DNA from: Cyrtodaria siliqua | Taxonomy: Eukaryota > Mollusca > Bivalvia > Adapedonta > Hiatellidae | Direction of reading: 5' to 3' | DNA length: 64,000 nt | Assembly (NCBI GenBank): GCA_037043455.1 | Contig: JAWPHD010005092.1 | Coordinates: 106,955-170,954, forward strand | Shown: one piece after another, positions 1 through 10,705 of the stretch | How the letters are laid out: every line of letters begins with the position of its first letter | How positions within the stretch are numbered: the first letter of the stretch is position 1 | Position numbers and translations under genes: made by a program | The notes under the pieces: generated by a model | What the model saw: the letters and a program-made list of their open reading frames with translations, nothing else | The model's database searches: none | Told to the model about the DNA's origin: nothing

Positions 1-772
1 TACTATTTTGAACTTAAGGAATATTGGTCGACCATCTTTGAAAAAATAAATCCATAATCAATGAGACATTTTTGCCTGAAACACGTATTTGGTTTCAAAT
101 TCACTTGACCATCTCCCATCGACTTTGCATTTTTCCAAAGATGACCCCCGACCAATAGTCCTTATTATTTTATATTTTGTTATAGACGTAGTATTTATTG
201 GCTGAAAAGCAGTCACGTGCAAGTCAAACCGGACTTGCAAGTCAATAGCTCTCTTTCGAGTGAATAGTTCTCTTGCCGAGTTAAAAGTATCTTCCATATC
301 ATTCAAGCGCTTTATTAATAATGTCAGTTTTTTACCAAGCGCTCAATGATTAACAGGATGCGCAGCGTTTTCATCTATCAACTGAGGAAGAATTGGAAGA
401 CTTATTGCTAGCGAGACATTCAAAAGCAACGAAAAGTGTTAAAGAAAACATTGTTTCCATATTAAAAATAAATGACACATTTTTTTACATTTTTATCTAT
501 GATTCAATATCATAAAACAACTATTTACTTCTGTTTCTGTCAACGGTGTATTACTATTCATCTACGGGAATGAAAGTACTGCGTCTCGGTCAATAGTTCA
601 CTGCTTCGGGTCAATAGTCATTCCCTTGGATGAATAGTTTTAACCATTGACCTCAACAGAAGTATATAGATAGTTGTATAATACGCATATGCAGTTGATT
701 TGACTGGTTGTCTGTACGTGGTGACATGTATTACTGCGTCAGGAGAGGCGTGTGATACTAAATAAAGGTCAA

Positions 773-837
773 ACATCCGTGGTTCTGTAGAAGAATGCTC
801 GCCTCCCACGCGGGCGGTTCAATTCCCGGCCAATGTA
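773..837 (+). pseudogene. tRNA-Gly-like relic in X1
   Basis: It matches the intact tRNA-Gly at 11,899-11,969 through the D arm, the anticodon arm and the 3' acceptor strand. Four bases are missing in front of the T loop, and the anticodon position reads CCC instead of GCC. The T stem cannot form normally, so this is a tRNA pseudogene or a tRNA-derived SINE head. The X3 copy at 38,865-38,929 is the same relic. Confidence 0.7.
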
Positions 838-997
838 CATTTCTGGGTCAATTTTAATTACAATTCTAAACTTAATGATTCATAGTGAACGAATCAACAA
901 CAGAGTATAACAAATGCTCTCACGTTTTAACAGCTGTTTTGCGCAATATTAAATGGATATTTTACATATCTATATTTTTTTTCTTCTAAGCTTTATA

Positions 998-1641
998 CGT
1001 AGATATAAAGGTGGAACAGGAAATGTAGCATTCAAGGACCACAGTCAACCAAAAGCACGCATAGAAATAAACAACAATCGCAATATGAACAAAAGGCAAG
1101 TCCCATGAAATTATCAATATGTGCACCGAAACACAAAAGAAACGCATCACTTAGTTAAGCTGCTGTATCTTTTTTTATTATCAGCACAATTTAATCGGGT
1201 AAAAAATAAATTCATAAGACCATTATTATGTTGATATACTGTGAAAATTTAACAAAACTCGGATAACGATAAGTATGGTGCGCTCCATCAATCGAATGAA
1301 ATCCATAATTATCGTTATCCGAGTTTTATTAAATTTTCACAGTATATCAACATAATAATGGTCTTATGAATTTATTTTAACCCGAATAAATTAGTCAGAT
1401 AGTAAAAAAAATACAGCAGTTTAACTAAGTGATGCGTTTCGTTTGTGTGTCGGTGAATATATGCAACCTAATATCACAAATGACAGTTTTCACCAAAAAA
1501 AGACTAATCAATCATATGTCCCTTACGTTTGTGATTTCATATCTTGCATTTTATTATTCTGTGTAATTGTTTGTTTCTGTACGTGTTTGTTTGACTGTGG
1601 TCCCTGAATGCTATATTTCCTGTTCGACTTTTATATCTACG
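998..1641. mobile_element. Inverted pair of retroelement termini, X1 copy
   Basis: The left end (about 998-1,070) and right end (about 1,570-1,641) are reverse complements of each other. Both carry the terminal signature found at the ends of the Penelope-like fragments elsewhere in this window (9,300-9,355, 26,480-26,543, 48,290-48,357 and 60,055-60,135): a GTCCYTGAATGC block followed by a GTTCGA-TTTTATAT block. The head-to-head arrangement could be a dimeric retroelement end or a MITE. The X3 counterpart is 41,737-42,037 and lacks the hairpin nested in this copy. Confidence 0.6.
1124..1455. mobile_element. Long foldback (hairpin) element, absent from X3
   Basis: The arms 1,124-1,271 and 1,309-1,455 are near-perfect reverse complements around a loop of about 37 bases. 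In the innermost 59 bases I count one mismatch. The outer ends read CACCGAAACAC on the left and the complement of CACCGACACAC on the right. The element is flanked by AATATGTG (1,116-1,123) and AATATATG (1,456-1,463), an 8-bp target duplication with one difference. X3 at about 41,850 runs uninterrupted across the same point and is the empty site. The 8-bp duplication is typical of hAT-type transposition. No protein is encoded. Confidence 0.8.
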
Positions 1642-1743
1642 TTTAATTCAAAATTCCAACATGCCGTAAGGCGTGTAAGGATACGAACGGTTCCACACTA
1701 CAATGGCAGGCAATATACGAAATGAAACAGCAAACTATACTGA

Positions 1744-1981
1744 GGGTAAAACAATTTAGCAAGTTTTTTAGATGAAATAATACTGTATACAAGATATACT
1801 GACATTTTGGGACTTTAAGGGCTTGACCCCTACGTTCATGTATTCGTTATGTCATTAAAATGTTCGACTGTTATTGATGTGTTTTTAATAAAATATTGTG
1901 TCTATGGCAGTAGTTTCTTGATTTTACAACCCAAAAAGTATTATTTTCAGGGTACAACAAAAACTTGCTAAACCTTTTTCC
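1744..1981. mobile_element. MITE with TTTAGCAAGTTTTT termini, X1 only
   Basis: The left end contains TTTAGCAAGTTTTT (1,755-1,768) and the right end contains its reverse complement (1,959-1,973), so it is a short inverted-repeat element of about 240 bp. X3 lacks this sequence at the matching position. It has no coding capacity. Confidence 0.6.
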
Positions 1982-3400
1982 TTCATATGTATTATATCTT
2001 ACATTTAGGTATATACTCGTATATGGAGAATATGATAAAATCCTTTCATATCAACAAATCATCAGTTATATACACAGTACTTTACTCTCTAATAAAATGA
2101 TAAAGTGATAATACGTAAAAAGTGGCATTTAATTTCCACTATGACTGTATGTTTATATTTTACGTTTATATGTTACGTATTATAAATGTAGGTTTAACAC
2201 TCGTATACGAACGGTAGTTCTCCCTGAACAGTCAACCAAAAATCGGCAACAATTACAATGACAAGAAGCAAGGTGTGTGACATCAAAAACTCAAACGGTT
2301 GACAATATTGAAGATCGTTTGATATATTGTCATTCATAAGACCATAACGATCTAAAGACATGTGCACTTTAATTTAACTATCATTTTGCATCATAATATC
2401 TGATAAAGTTCATCTTTTATACTCGTTTTTTATTCAAAACATAAGCATAAATAAAACATACATACACAAGATGGCGGTTTCAACCAGCAAGATACAATTG
2501 ACATTGCAAACTATATCGTCTTGGATAATAATTCAAATTACAATATTTCATTCAATTTGCATATATACGAGTATTTGCACGCTACAGCATAACCAAACTG
2601 CATTCAGTTGATATTGCAACTGTATATTTATCGTGCATTAGATAGTTCGGAACACAAGCAAAACCAGGCGTTAGGACAATGCATATAAAAGCCGATGCAT
2701 ATTATCTATATAATAATTATAAATTGTCTATGTCAAATGGTAGTACTTGCACATATTGACATGCTCTCCCGCCGTACAGAAGACCTGGAATTCACCAACC
2801 ATTCTCCATTCTTGATAATGTAACTCACATGTATAATGATGCCATAAATACTTCTAAAACGGTTAAAATATTTCTTTAATTCAAATGGTTAAAACTCTCT
2901 GACCTGTTAAACAAAATTGTATAGGTTCCCTTAGCGGATGGCCTTACAAGTATTACTTCTGGCGTTTTGTTTTTGTTGACTTTTGGTTCAGAATTTGAAA
3001 AAAATTTGAATTGCTACAGTCATTTTAATTACCAAGGTAAATGTTTAGATACATAATATACTAAATATTTTAACAGTAATAGTCCAATGCGTTCCTTCCT
3101 TGCGAACATGTTTGAAATATTCTCACTACTCTGTACTTAGTACTATTTTAAATTTACAGCTTTTTCAACAGAGTTACTTCTCTTATTTTATCTTTCGACA
3201 CTGTTGTGTTATTCTTCTCGTTGTGATCGGCATGGGCCTTGTGTTATGCACCTAGAATCTGGTATAACCTAATATATGTTGACATAGCTGCATACAGGGC
3301 AAGTATAGGCATGTTCTACTCATCGAGTTTCAAAACTAAGGGTACTAAATATCTAAGCATATTTGAATTAATTACAAGGATGTCTATTATACTTCTTTAA

Positions 3401-4039
3401 TCAGGTTATGTTGAAAGTAATCCGGGTCCTCATTCTGATGTCTTCGAGCCCGATATTGTTGATGCCGCTAAAGAACACATATCACTGATTCACTACAATG
3501 TCCAAAGTCTTTACAACAAAAATGACATACTTTATGCTGAACTATTGCACTTTGACGTCATAGTTTTCTCTGAAACGTGGTTGTCTTCAAACATATTAAA
3601 TAACGATATATCGTTCGAACATTATTGCACACCTTTTCGCCAAGACAGAGAAAACGATACGCATGGTGGCCTACTTATCTATGTCAATGAAAACATACCC
3701 GCTAAACGTCGCAGAGATCTGGAGGTCCCTGGCGTCGAAAGTATCTGGTTGGAAATATCAGTAGGAAATAAGCCAAAACTATTAGGATCTTTTTATCGCC
3801 CTCCTAGTTCTTCTTCTGCTGTCTTGACAGCTATTGAACATTCTATTGGTCTTGCGAAAGACACACCCATCGACGATATCATATTCACGGGTGATTTTAA
3901 CTTTGATGTTCTGAAACAAGTATCGGCCAACAAAATCAATGATATTTTATTACAAAACGACATGAGCCAATTAATAGCCGAACCTACACATTTTACGGAA
4001 AACTCGTCTTCCGTTTTAGATCTATTCCTTGTAACTTAA
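3401..4039 (+). pseudogene. LINE ORF2 N-terminus: 2A-like motif plus AP endonuclease
   Basis: The open frame follows an in-frame TAA at 3,398. Nine codons at 3,404-3,430 read GYVESNPGP, close to the 2A ribosome-skipping consensus D-V/I-E-x-N-P-G-P but with Y in place of the D. The endonuclease/exonuclease/phosphatase fold follows: HYNVQSL early on, FSETWL, GGLLIYV, LLGSFYRPP and FTGDFNFDV. These match the conserved N, E, Y and GDxN positions of APE-type nucleases, which nick the genomic target for target-primed reverse transcription. The frame stops at a TAA where related ORFs continue towards the RT, so this is a truncated relic. The first Met in the frame is at 3,545, but the domain begins upstream of it. 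Confidence 0.85.
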
Positions 4040-4848
4040 CCTTAAAATGTATTGTTTAGTGGTGTTAGGTGACCATTCTAGATCAAAATATTAGATTCCA
4101 CTGCCCAGTCTTTTGTATCTTGAATGAGTTCAGACCTCCTCACACTGAATTTAAGGGTAAAGTATGGCTCTATAAATAAGGTGACTACGAACAAATTCGA
4201 CAAACTGCGGAAAATACGAATTGGGAATCTCTTTTTGATCTAAATATTGACCAGTATGCAGATAATATAAGCAACATATCATCAATATCGCAGACCATCC
4301 CACATACAATTATTACTGTAAGGCCCAAGGATCCCCATGGCTTCAGAATGATATTAGAAAATCAGTAAGGAAGAGAAAGCGTATATTATCAAAGGCAAAA
4401 CGAACAGACACACCCGAAATTAGACTAAATACAAATCAATTCGAAATGAAACAATAAACGTAATTCTTAAAGCGAACAAACGATACTTTGAAAATATATC
4501 TAATAAACTTAAATCAAATACCTTATCAAGTTATGACTGGTGGAAAACGCTTAAATGCTATATCAAGCGAAACGATAAATCCACTAACATACCGCCCCTC
4601 AAGCATCATGGTATCTACTACAGTGACAATATTAGCAAAGCTAACTTACTTAATGATGTTTTTGCAAACCAAACAGTTCTAAACGATGACGTCCAAATAT
4701 ATAACCGCACATTGTTATAGACCCTAACAAACCAAACCTAGATTAATTAAACTACAGCCCATAGAAGTTGAATCCATCTTACAACCCTTCCACCGAGAAA
4801 ATCCGGACGAAATTAACAACAAAGTACTAAAAGAACTTTCCAAACAAC
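4040..4848 (+). pseudogene. LINE ORF2 linker between endonuclease and RT, frameshifted
   Basis: No single frame stays open, but consecutive pieces in different frames read like the basic linker of LINE ORF2 proteins. One example is a stretch near 4,490-4,690 whose alternative frame gives SNTLSSYDWWKTLK. At least two frame changes are needed to cross it. It belongs to the same decayed element as its neighbours. Confidence 0.6.
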
Positions 4849-5784
4849 TTGCAACTCCCTTGTGCAATCATTTTATTCGTTCATTTCGACTCTGCACAGT
4901 TCCAACTAGGTGGAAAGAAGCGTACGTTACCGCTGTCTTTAAGGAAAAACGACCCTTCCGATGTTTCGAATTATCGGCCGATTTCGCTCCTATCACCGAT
5001 AGATAACATTTTGGAAAAACTTATCCACAAGCACGTTTTTAACTTTTTTCTAAGAAATCGTATCATAATTGCTTTGCAGTCAGGCTTTGTACCTAAAGAT
5101 TCAACTGTTAACCAACTTGTAGATATATACCTACTTTTTGTCAGGCTCTAGACGAAGGTAAAGACATTCGCGCTGTTTTTTGTGATATAAGTAAGGTCTT
5201 TGATAGAGTCTGGCACAAGGGTCTACTATACAAACTACAATATGTTGGCATAGATGGCCCACTTATTTTGTGGTTTAAAGATTATCTTGCAAATCGAAAC
5301 CAACGTGTTATTCTCCCTGGTGCTATGTCTGATTGGAAACACATCAACTCTGGTGTCCCACAAGGTTCTATTCTAGGTCCATTACTATTGTTGGTATATA
5401 TTAACGATATAGTTGACACCATTAGCTCTACAAATATGCTGTTTGCTGACGACACTAGTATTTTTTATAATAGTCGATATTAACCCACAGCGAGCCCCTG
5501 ACATATTAAACGCTGATCTGGTGAAAATACATACTTGGGCTGAATCATGGTTAGTTGCGTTCAACCCAAATAAAACGGTGTCACTAATTATATCTCGCAA
5601 ACATTTTACACCGTTATATCCTTTGCTATCTACGAATAATACTATTATTCAAGAAGTAGAAACTCATAAACATCTCGGACTTATATTTTCAAATGTTTGT
5701 AGTTGGCATGCACACACCTGCAATACGTCAAAGAACACGTATGGAAACGCATTACTATTATTAGAAGACTCACATTTGTTCTAG
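4849..5784 (+). pseudogene. LINE reverse transcriptase domain, frameshifted
   Basis: Three overlapping frames give the RT core in order. NYRPISLL lies near 4,970. CDISKVFDRVWH (motif A with its catalytic Asp) starts at 5,181. GVPQGSILGPLL (motif B) lies near 5,352. FADDTSI (motif C, the catalytic Asp pair) is at 5,442-5,462. The first frame ends at a TAG at 5,149-5,151, and the next continues from about 5,120 to 5,483 and stops just after FADD. A third frame, to 5,784, holds thumb-like sequence (WLVAFNPNKTVSLIISRK). The catalytic residues are still present, but the frame breaks rule out a working enzyme. This protein would copy the element's RNA at a nicked target. Confidence 0.9.
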
Positions 5785-6606
5785 ACCATAAATCCCTATA
5801 AGCCATTTATACTACATTTATTCGACCAATTTTGGAATATGCCGACGTAGTTGGGATAATTGCACACAATATGAAATAAATGAATTAGAACAAATACAAA
5901 TAGAAGCAGCTAGGATAGTAACTGGTGCAACTAAATTAGTATCAATATCCCTATTAAATGATGAAACAGGGTGGGAAAGTCTGCAATCACGTCGTAACAT
6001 GCATAAACTGACATTATTCTTTAAAGTGGTAAACTTAATTACACCCCCATACTTAAATGAACTAGTACCCGACAATGTAGCCGAATCCACACCATGTGAA
6101 CTCCGAAACGCCGATACTAAAGAACCATTCCATGTAAATCACAACTAAATCCTTTTTACCATCCACAATAAAAACATGGAATGAACTACCAGAACATACA
6201 AGGAATGTCTATACCGTCGATGCTTTTAAAAGGCAACTTAATATCTCCAATATACATATACCCCACTACTTCTACTATGGGAAGCGCAAGGCACATATTT
6301 ACCATACACGCCTTCGGCTGAAATTTAGCTCTCTAAATCAGCATTTATACGCCAAAAATATAATAGAAAATCCATTGTGTAATTGTAGGTCAACAGAAAG
6401 ACACGAAACATTTCTTACTGTGCTGCAGACAATTTACAGAACACAGACACATTTTAAATAATAGCCTAAGGACATTGGGCATACTTAATGTAAACACTAC
6501 CCAACTCTTAAAGGGCATCCCTCACACACCTAATGAAACAAATATTTCAATTTTCAAAGCTGTACAGAAATACATTATCAGCACAAAACGATTCGAAATA
6601 AACTAA
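5785..6606 (+). pseudogene. LINE ORF2 C-terminal region with zinc-knuckle-like end
   Basis: Broken frames continue the RT protein. Recognisable pieces are LEQIQIEAARIVTGATKL near 5,887 and, around 6,370-6,420, NPLCNCRSTERHETF, resembling the C-terminal Cys/His knuckle of this LINE group. The last frame ends with KAVQKYIISTKRFEIN and a TAA at 6,604-6,606, which I take as the ancestral stop. An antisense open frame at 5,818-6,090 is only a shadow. Confidence 0.75.
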
Positions 6607-8403
6607 CCTCGAATAAATAATGCCTATTCGGGCGACCAAAACGAGAAAACCACACAACAAACTCTCTTCTCCAACTCTATCTACTTGTCTCTTTATTCAT
6701 CCATTCTTTTTATTATTTGAAATTCCTTAACTAAAAGCCAAACTTTTTTAATATTTCTTTTGGTTCATGATTGTATAGACTCCTGCATATCTTCGTTTCA
6801 TAACATTACGTAATTATGGAAGCGGATTGATATAAGCTAAAAGCTTTTTTCCGAATCCATGTTTTCAAATTGTGTTAAACTGATTATAATATTGTTTAAC
6901 CATAATAATTGTATACATTTGAGAATAAAATATTGTTTAAACTAAACATTCTTCAAACTAGTCTTCGACTTGAGCTCAAGTACTGAAATTTCGTTCACAA
7001 ATATTTCCATCACCTTCAAGGATAAACAATCGTAAGAAGGTATTATTTAGTAGTATGCATCATATTTATACATTGCATCTTGTTATGAACGTTTATTCTG
7101 TAAACTTATAGCATTATTTGTGATTGAAATTTTCAGACTTAAGCTTAAGTCTAAGAATATTCTCAAGAATGTATGGTGAATTCAAGGCCAGGTGGTTTAG
7201 ACGTACTGTTCAAACGAAATACAAGCACAATCTGGTTGGCCATGATACCACAGAGAATGATTCCATTTAATGGTCTTTGCCAGAAATAAGTAAACCTATC
7301 AATGTCAGTGGTATTAGGTTAGTGGAAACATCATAAACATAGCTCAGTGAAAACAGACATGTTATATTTAACATCATAACTGATGGGAATATGTATGTAC
7401 TTAGTACATTCGTTTTGATCGAGCGCTATTTTGGTAACAACCTCTGAACATTAAGAGCTGACGTGTTTCGTCGAATATGTTTCTTTACTACCGATACTTT
7501 ATATGATAATGTTTTGCCATTGGTAAGGTTATTGTTCTCTGAATATTTGACAGATGAGATAATAAAGGTTCCCTATATAATATTCCTTCATTAGTAGCGG
7601 TGATTTATTTCGCATAACTGGATAGTTATTTCTTGAAATTGTAACGGATTAAACTGCGAAAGCCGTGTTGTTTAACGGCAAATCAACAAATTGTATAGGT
7701 TATTTTCCAGCAACCCCAGAGAGAGGTGAAGGATACATTACATCCGGGAATCTTTCCCATTCCTTGTATGGAATATATTCCTACGGTTCTTTAACCGCTT
7801 GGAGTAGATAGCGAATATGAAGAGTAATGGATACTTACAACATAGTCTACATGTTTGACCCAATTAGTCGTGATCCGATCTGTAACAGTGTTTTCACAAA
7901 ACTAGAAGGGTAAGAAAATGAAAAAGGTTTTCTGCTTAATTTAATTGTTATCACATAACATGGCTTCTGTGCATGCAATAAAGTCATGACTTATTTCTCG
8001 TAGTACATTAGTGTATAACAAATGCAAATGAGAACATAATTACTGTGTTTGTATACAGTAAAACATTTAATCCCAATTGTTTGCATGGTACATCATTCAT
8101 CATACGCCTTAATTATTGATCATTATTTGAAATCTTTACTTTTTAAAATGTATGTTAGTAACGTTAAATTAAGTTTAAGGTGTCGAATTATTTGTAGGGC
8201 GAACGCATTTACAGCCGAGTAATATAGCGACGCCATGTAAACAACAAAAGGACGTCATGATTTGTCTTACAAATTGCCGCCGTTTATAAGGAAAATTGAC
8301 AATATTAAAGTGAAACTATCACGTCGTAGGTGTGTTATGTGACAAACAGATTCTTACATTCGTGACTGTGTATTATTGACTTTAAATTTTTATAAACTCG
8401 TTT

Positions 8404-8454
8404 GATAAAACTACAGGATACTCGGCAAGAGTCTCGTATCCTATAATGTTATCC
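8404..8454. repeat. Foldback remnant with CTCGGCAAGAG loop (Y1)
   Basis: The arms GATAAAACTACAGGATAC and GTATCCTATAATGTTATC flank a TCGGCAAGAGTCTC loop. The same hairpin is at 25,536-25,586 and 43,736-43,830, and complete relatives are at 42,177-42,323 and 46,579-46,727. Confidence 0.65.
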
Positions 8455-9154
8455 AACTCGTTATTAAAATCAACACATTCACTAATGTTAGATCCACTAT
8501 TTATTAAACAGAACAAATGTTAAAGGTCCGACACGTTTACATAGACTATGGCAGGTGATATGAAAGAAAGTGCATCGGTGGTTCACGGGTCGCAGTCGCA
8601 ACGCTGATCTATATATCCAATGTTAGATTTAACTTTAGATCTGCAGCTAAACATTGAAATATAGGTAAAAAAATTGAATTGTGTTTGTTTATGTTTACTA
8701 ATTAATTAATTGATGAATGATACTGAAAGTTTAATGATACTTTGTGTGGAATTTATAGACAATATATATAGACAATATTTAAAAAATATATATGATATGA
8801 AAATATTCAAATTATGTATGCAAACATCCTAGCATATTGTCCGGATGGTGATCAAGACTAAACTTGTACATTATATTCCCGTCCCTTTATTATGTGTCGT
8901 GGGGTGAGGGGTGGTGATGATGATGATAAGATAAAAAGAAATAGCCATTTTTTGTTTACACACATTGGTTGCGTACGCAGTAGCCAGCCCCGTCCCCTTG
9001 AAAAGCGAAGCTTTTTCGACATTAAACATTATGTTTTAAACAGACATACTTAAGTAGCAAGGGCATGTACACCATGCATGATCTGTTTTCTTGTATTTGT
9101 TTCCCCATATCGTCCAGAGATATAAAGCATGACTTTGGGATGACAGTAGGACAA

Positions 9155-9355
9155 GTGTGAGGTTTGGTGCACCCTAGAACCTGGTTTAAACTTCTTTCGG
9201 CCTTTTTTGCCACTGACCGTTTTAGGCGGAAGCCCTATTGTCATCCCTTTTATATTTGTGATGTCTAGTTTGGCATTTGTGCATCTTTAAAGTGTGTTTG
9301 TTTGTGGTTGACAGTCGTCCTTGAATGCTACTTTTCCTGTTCGATTTTTATATCC
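9155..9355 (+). mobile_element. Penelope-like element 3' terminus (Y1)
   Basis: It closely matches 48,135-48,357, the 3' end of a Penelope-like fragment that still has coding sequence. The shared order is GGTTTGGTGCACCCTAGAA, then GTCGTCCTTGAATGCTAC, then TTCGATTTTTATATC. Only the noncoding end is present here. It lies about 95 bp upstream of a tRNA-Gly-like sequence. Confidence 0.65.
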
Positions 9356-9449
9356 ATATTTGATTGAGTGACACGTGACAGGTATCGTGCAGTCTGGTGG
9401 TATGTTCTAAACATTACATATAGGTACATATTAGATGTATGATTGCCAA

Positions 9450-9520
9450 ACATCGATGGTTCAGCGGTAGAAAGCTCGCCTGCCATGCGGGCCGCCCGGG
9501 ATCGATTCACGGCCGATGCA
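9450..9520 (+). pseudogene. tRNA-Gly(GCC)-like sequence, degraded (Y1 first locus)
   Basis: It is 71 nt long, like the intact gene at 11,899, with GCC in the anticodon position. Substitutions break the acceptor stem at its first and last pairs and alter the T arm (GATCGATTC in place of GTTCGATTC). There is no poly-T terminator directly downstream. I read it as a tRNA pseudogene. Confidence 0.7.
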
Positions 9521-9616
9521 CATGTTTGTGTATAATAATTTTAAGAAATGGCAGAACAATACTCAACGTACGCATTACGATTTACGCACAATATAATAAC
9601 ACTATTCATAATACGT

Positions 9617-9905
9617 AAAATAGAAATGTAAAATAAAATAAAATACAAATATTTACAAAGCAATGTCTATGGAATGTGAATTTTAATCTCACGTGGGCTT
9701 ACTCATATTTTGTATTACATAGTGAAAGACTGTGTGTATAAAGTAAATGATTTAATGATATAAAAATATGTATACCATCTTCTCCATAGGTACATTTGCT
9801 TATATTGTTTCATTTAGTATAACCTGTCATTGTATTGTGTTAACTATTTGTAACTATTTGTATCCTCACAGGCCTTAAGGCCTATTGGAATTTTGAATAA
9901 AACAT
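9617..9905 (+). mobile_element. 5'-truncated retroelement tail, Y1 only
   Basis: Y2 is uninterrupted here (around 26,785). The insert is flanked by ATAATACGT (9,608-9,616) and ATAATACTT (9,906-9,914) and ends with AATAAAAC after a GGCCTTAAGGCC palindrome. The same tail in reverse orientation is visible at about 1,646-1,690 and 42,040-42,075. The length of 289 bp with a target duplication suggests a truncated LINE or SINE copy. Confidence 0.55.
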
Positions 9906-10449
9906 ATAATACTTCATATTGTGTACAGTTCCTTAAATAAAGACATGCGTGTCGATATATTCTAATATATATAGTCTTTTACTCTAATCAAATATATACA
10001 TAGTATAGTAATACTGTTTGAAATACAACAAAATGATACTTCGGCCATTAATAATTATATACCTATATCGATATAGCCAATAATCGTACCTGTTTCAATA
10101 GTATTTTCCAACTGTTACATCATCTACAGCACGCTCGTGCATTACTTAACTTCACATTGCTTTGTTTGTTAATTATTAAATACAAATTACCTGTAACCCA
10201 CATTTGCTGAACAATACCGCTCTAGATAAACTGATAGATTACAAATATCTACCATTACCTATATCTGACCCCGTTACCATGATCTCAAATTTCGACATGA
10301 CTGGATATAGAAACAGGTTCAGACGAAGAAATAAATACCAAGACATTACTAAATTAGTATCACAAAGCCGGTGAAACTTAAACAGAAAGAGAACACTGTC
10401 AGGCAAAACCTATATTCCTATGGTTCTTTAAAGTGCTCCCTGTGGTCTC

Positions 10450-10705
10450 GCCTTAATTCCATTAAGCGATGGAAACGCTTTTATTAGCAGGATTGTATAA
10501 CGGATATTTCAACAAAAAAACACGTTTTAAAATATTTTTTACTGAAAATGAAATGCGATACCTATTAAAATTACCTATTAAATCAATATGTTCAACTATT
10601 TAAGCCGAAATTAAGGTTTTATTTCATACCCCAGCCAACCCTGTTTTTGCTTCTTGGAGAAGGGGTTGGATGGGGTATGAAACTTAATACTCGGACCACG
10701 TAATG
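10450..10705. repeat. Left arm of long inverted repeat in Y1
   Basis: It is the reverse complement of 17,513-17,764 with a few differences. Inside it, 10,621-10,682 is itself a hairpin (ATACCCCAGCCAACCC and its complement). The Y2 equivalents are 27,284-27,525 and 36,778-37,037. The pair may be the terminal inverted repeats of an old element about 7.3 kb long. Confidence 0.7.

Larger units (their letters stand above)
1..2780. repeat. Macro-repeat segment X, copy 1 (X1)
   Basis: This stretch aligns by eye, in the same orientation, with 37,957-43,312. Examples are 1-850 with 37,957-38,935, 850-1,120 with 38,936-41,850 once an inserted retroelement is removed, and 1,986-2,780 with 42,505-43,312. 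The homology starts at the first base of the window, so the copy probably extends upstream. It holds a tRNA-Gly-like relic, an inverted pair of retroelement termini, a hairpin element and a MITE. I see no host gene in it. The short open frames at 58-306 and 618-809 on the minus strand have no recognisable domain, and the second overlaps the tRNA relic. Confidence 0.85.
2814..6946 (+). mobile_element. Non-LTR retrotransposon (CR1/L2/Rex-like LINE), decayed
   Basis: This is a LINE of about 4.1 kb. The order is a noncoding or ORF1-like start, an apurinic endonuclease domain (3,401-4,039), a linker, a reverse transcriptase (4,849-5,784), a C-terminal region ending near 6,606, and an AT-rich 3' tail with repeated ATTGTTTAA units. 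It is flanked by CATTCTT at 2,807-2,813 and again at 6,947-6,953, which I take as the target duplication inside a pre-existing MITE. Many frameshifts and stops make it inactive. Placement in the CR1/L2/Rex group rests on the 2A-like N-terminus and on RT motif style, not on a phylogeny. Confidence 0.85.
2784..7192. mobile_element. MITE split by a LINE insertion
   Basis: The left piece is 2,784-2,813 and the right piece is 6,947-7,192. The right piece has its own inverted arms (an interrupted ACTTGAGCTCAAGT near 6,972 and ACTTAAGCTTAAGT near 7,137). Its outermost end, AATTCAAGGCCAGG, is complementary to the left piece (CCTGGAATTCACC). The X2 remnant joined to Y2 (around 19,585-19,605) has no such element. 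A diverged right half of the same family lies at 54,728-54,801. Confidence 0.65.

Noticed and set aside
3404..3430. Functional 2A ribosome-skipping site
   Set aside because: The conserved D is Y, an in-frame stop lies immediately upstream, and the ORF is otherwise broken.
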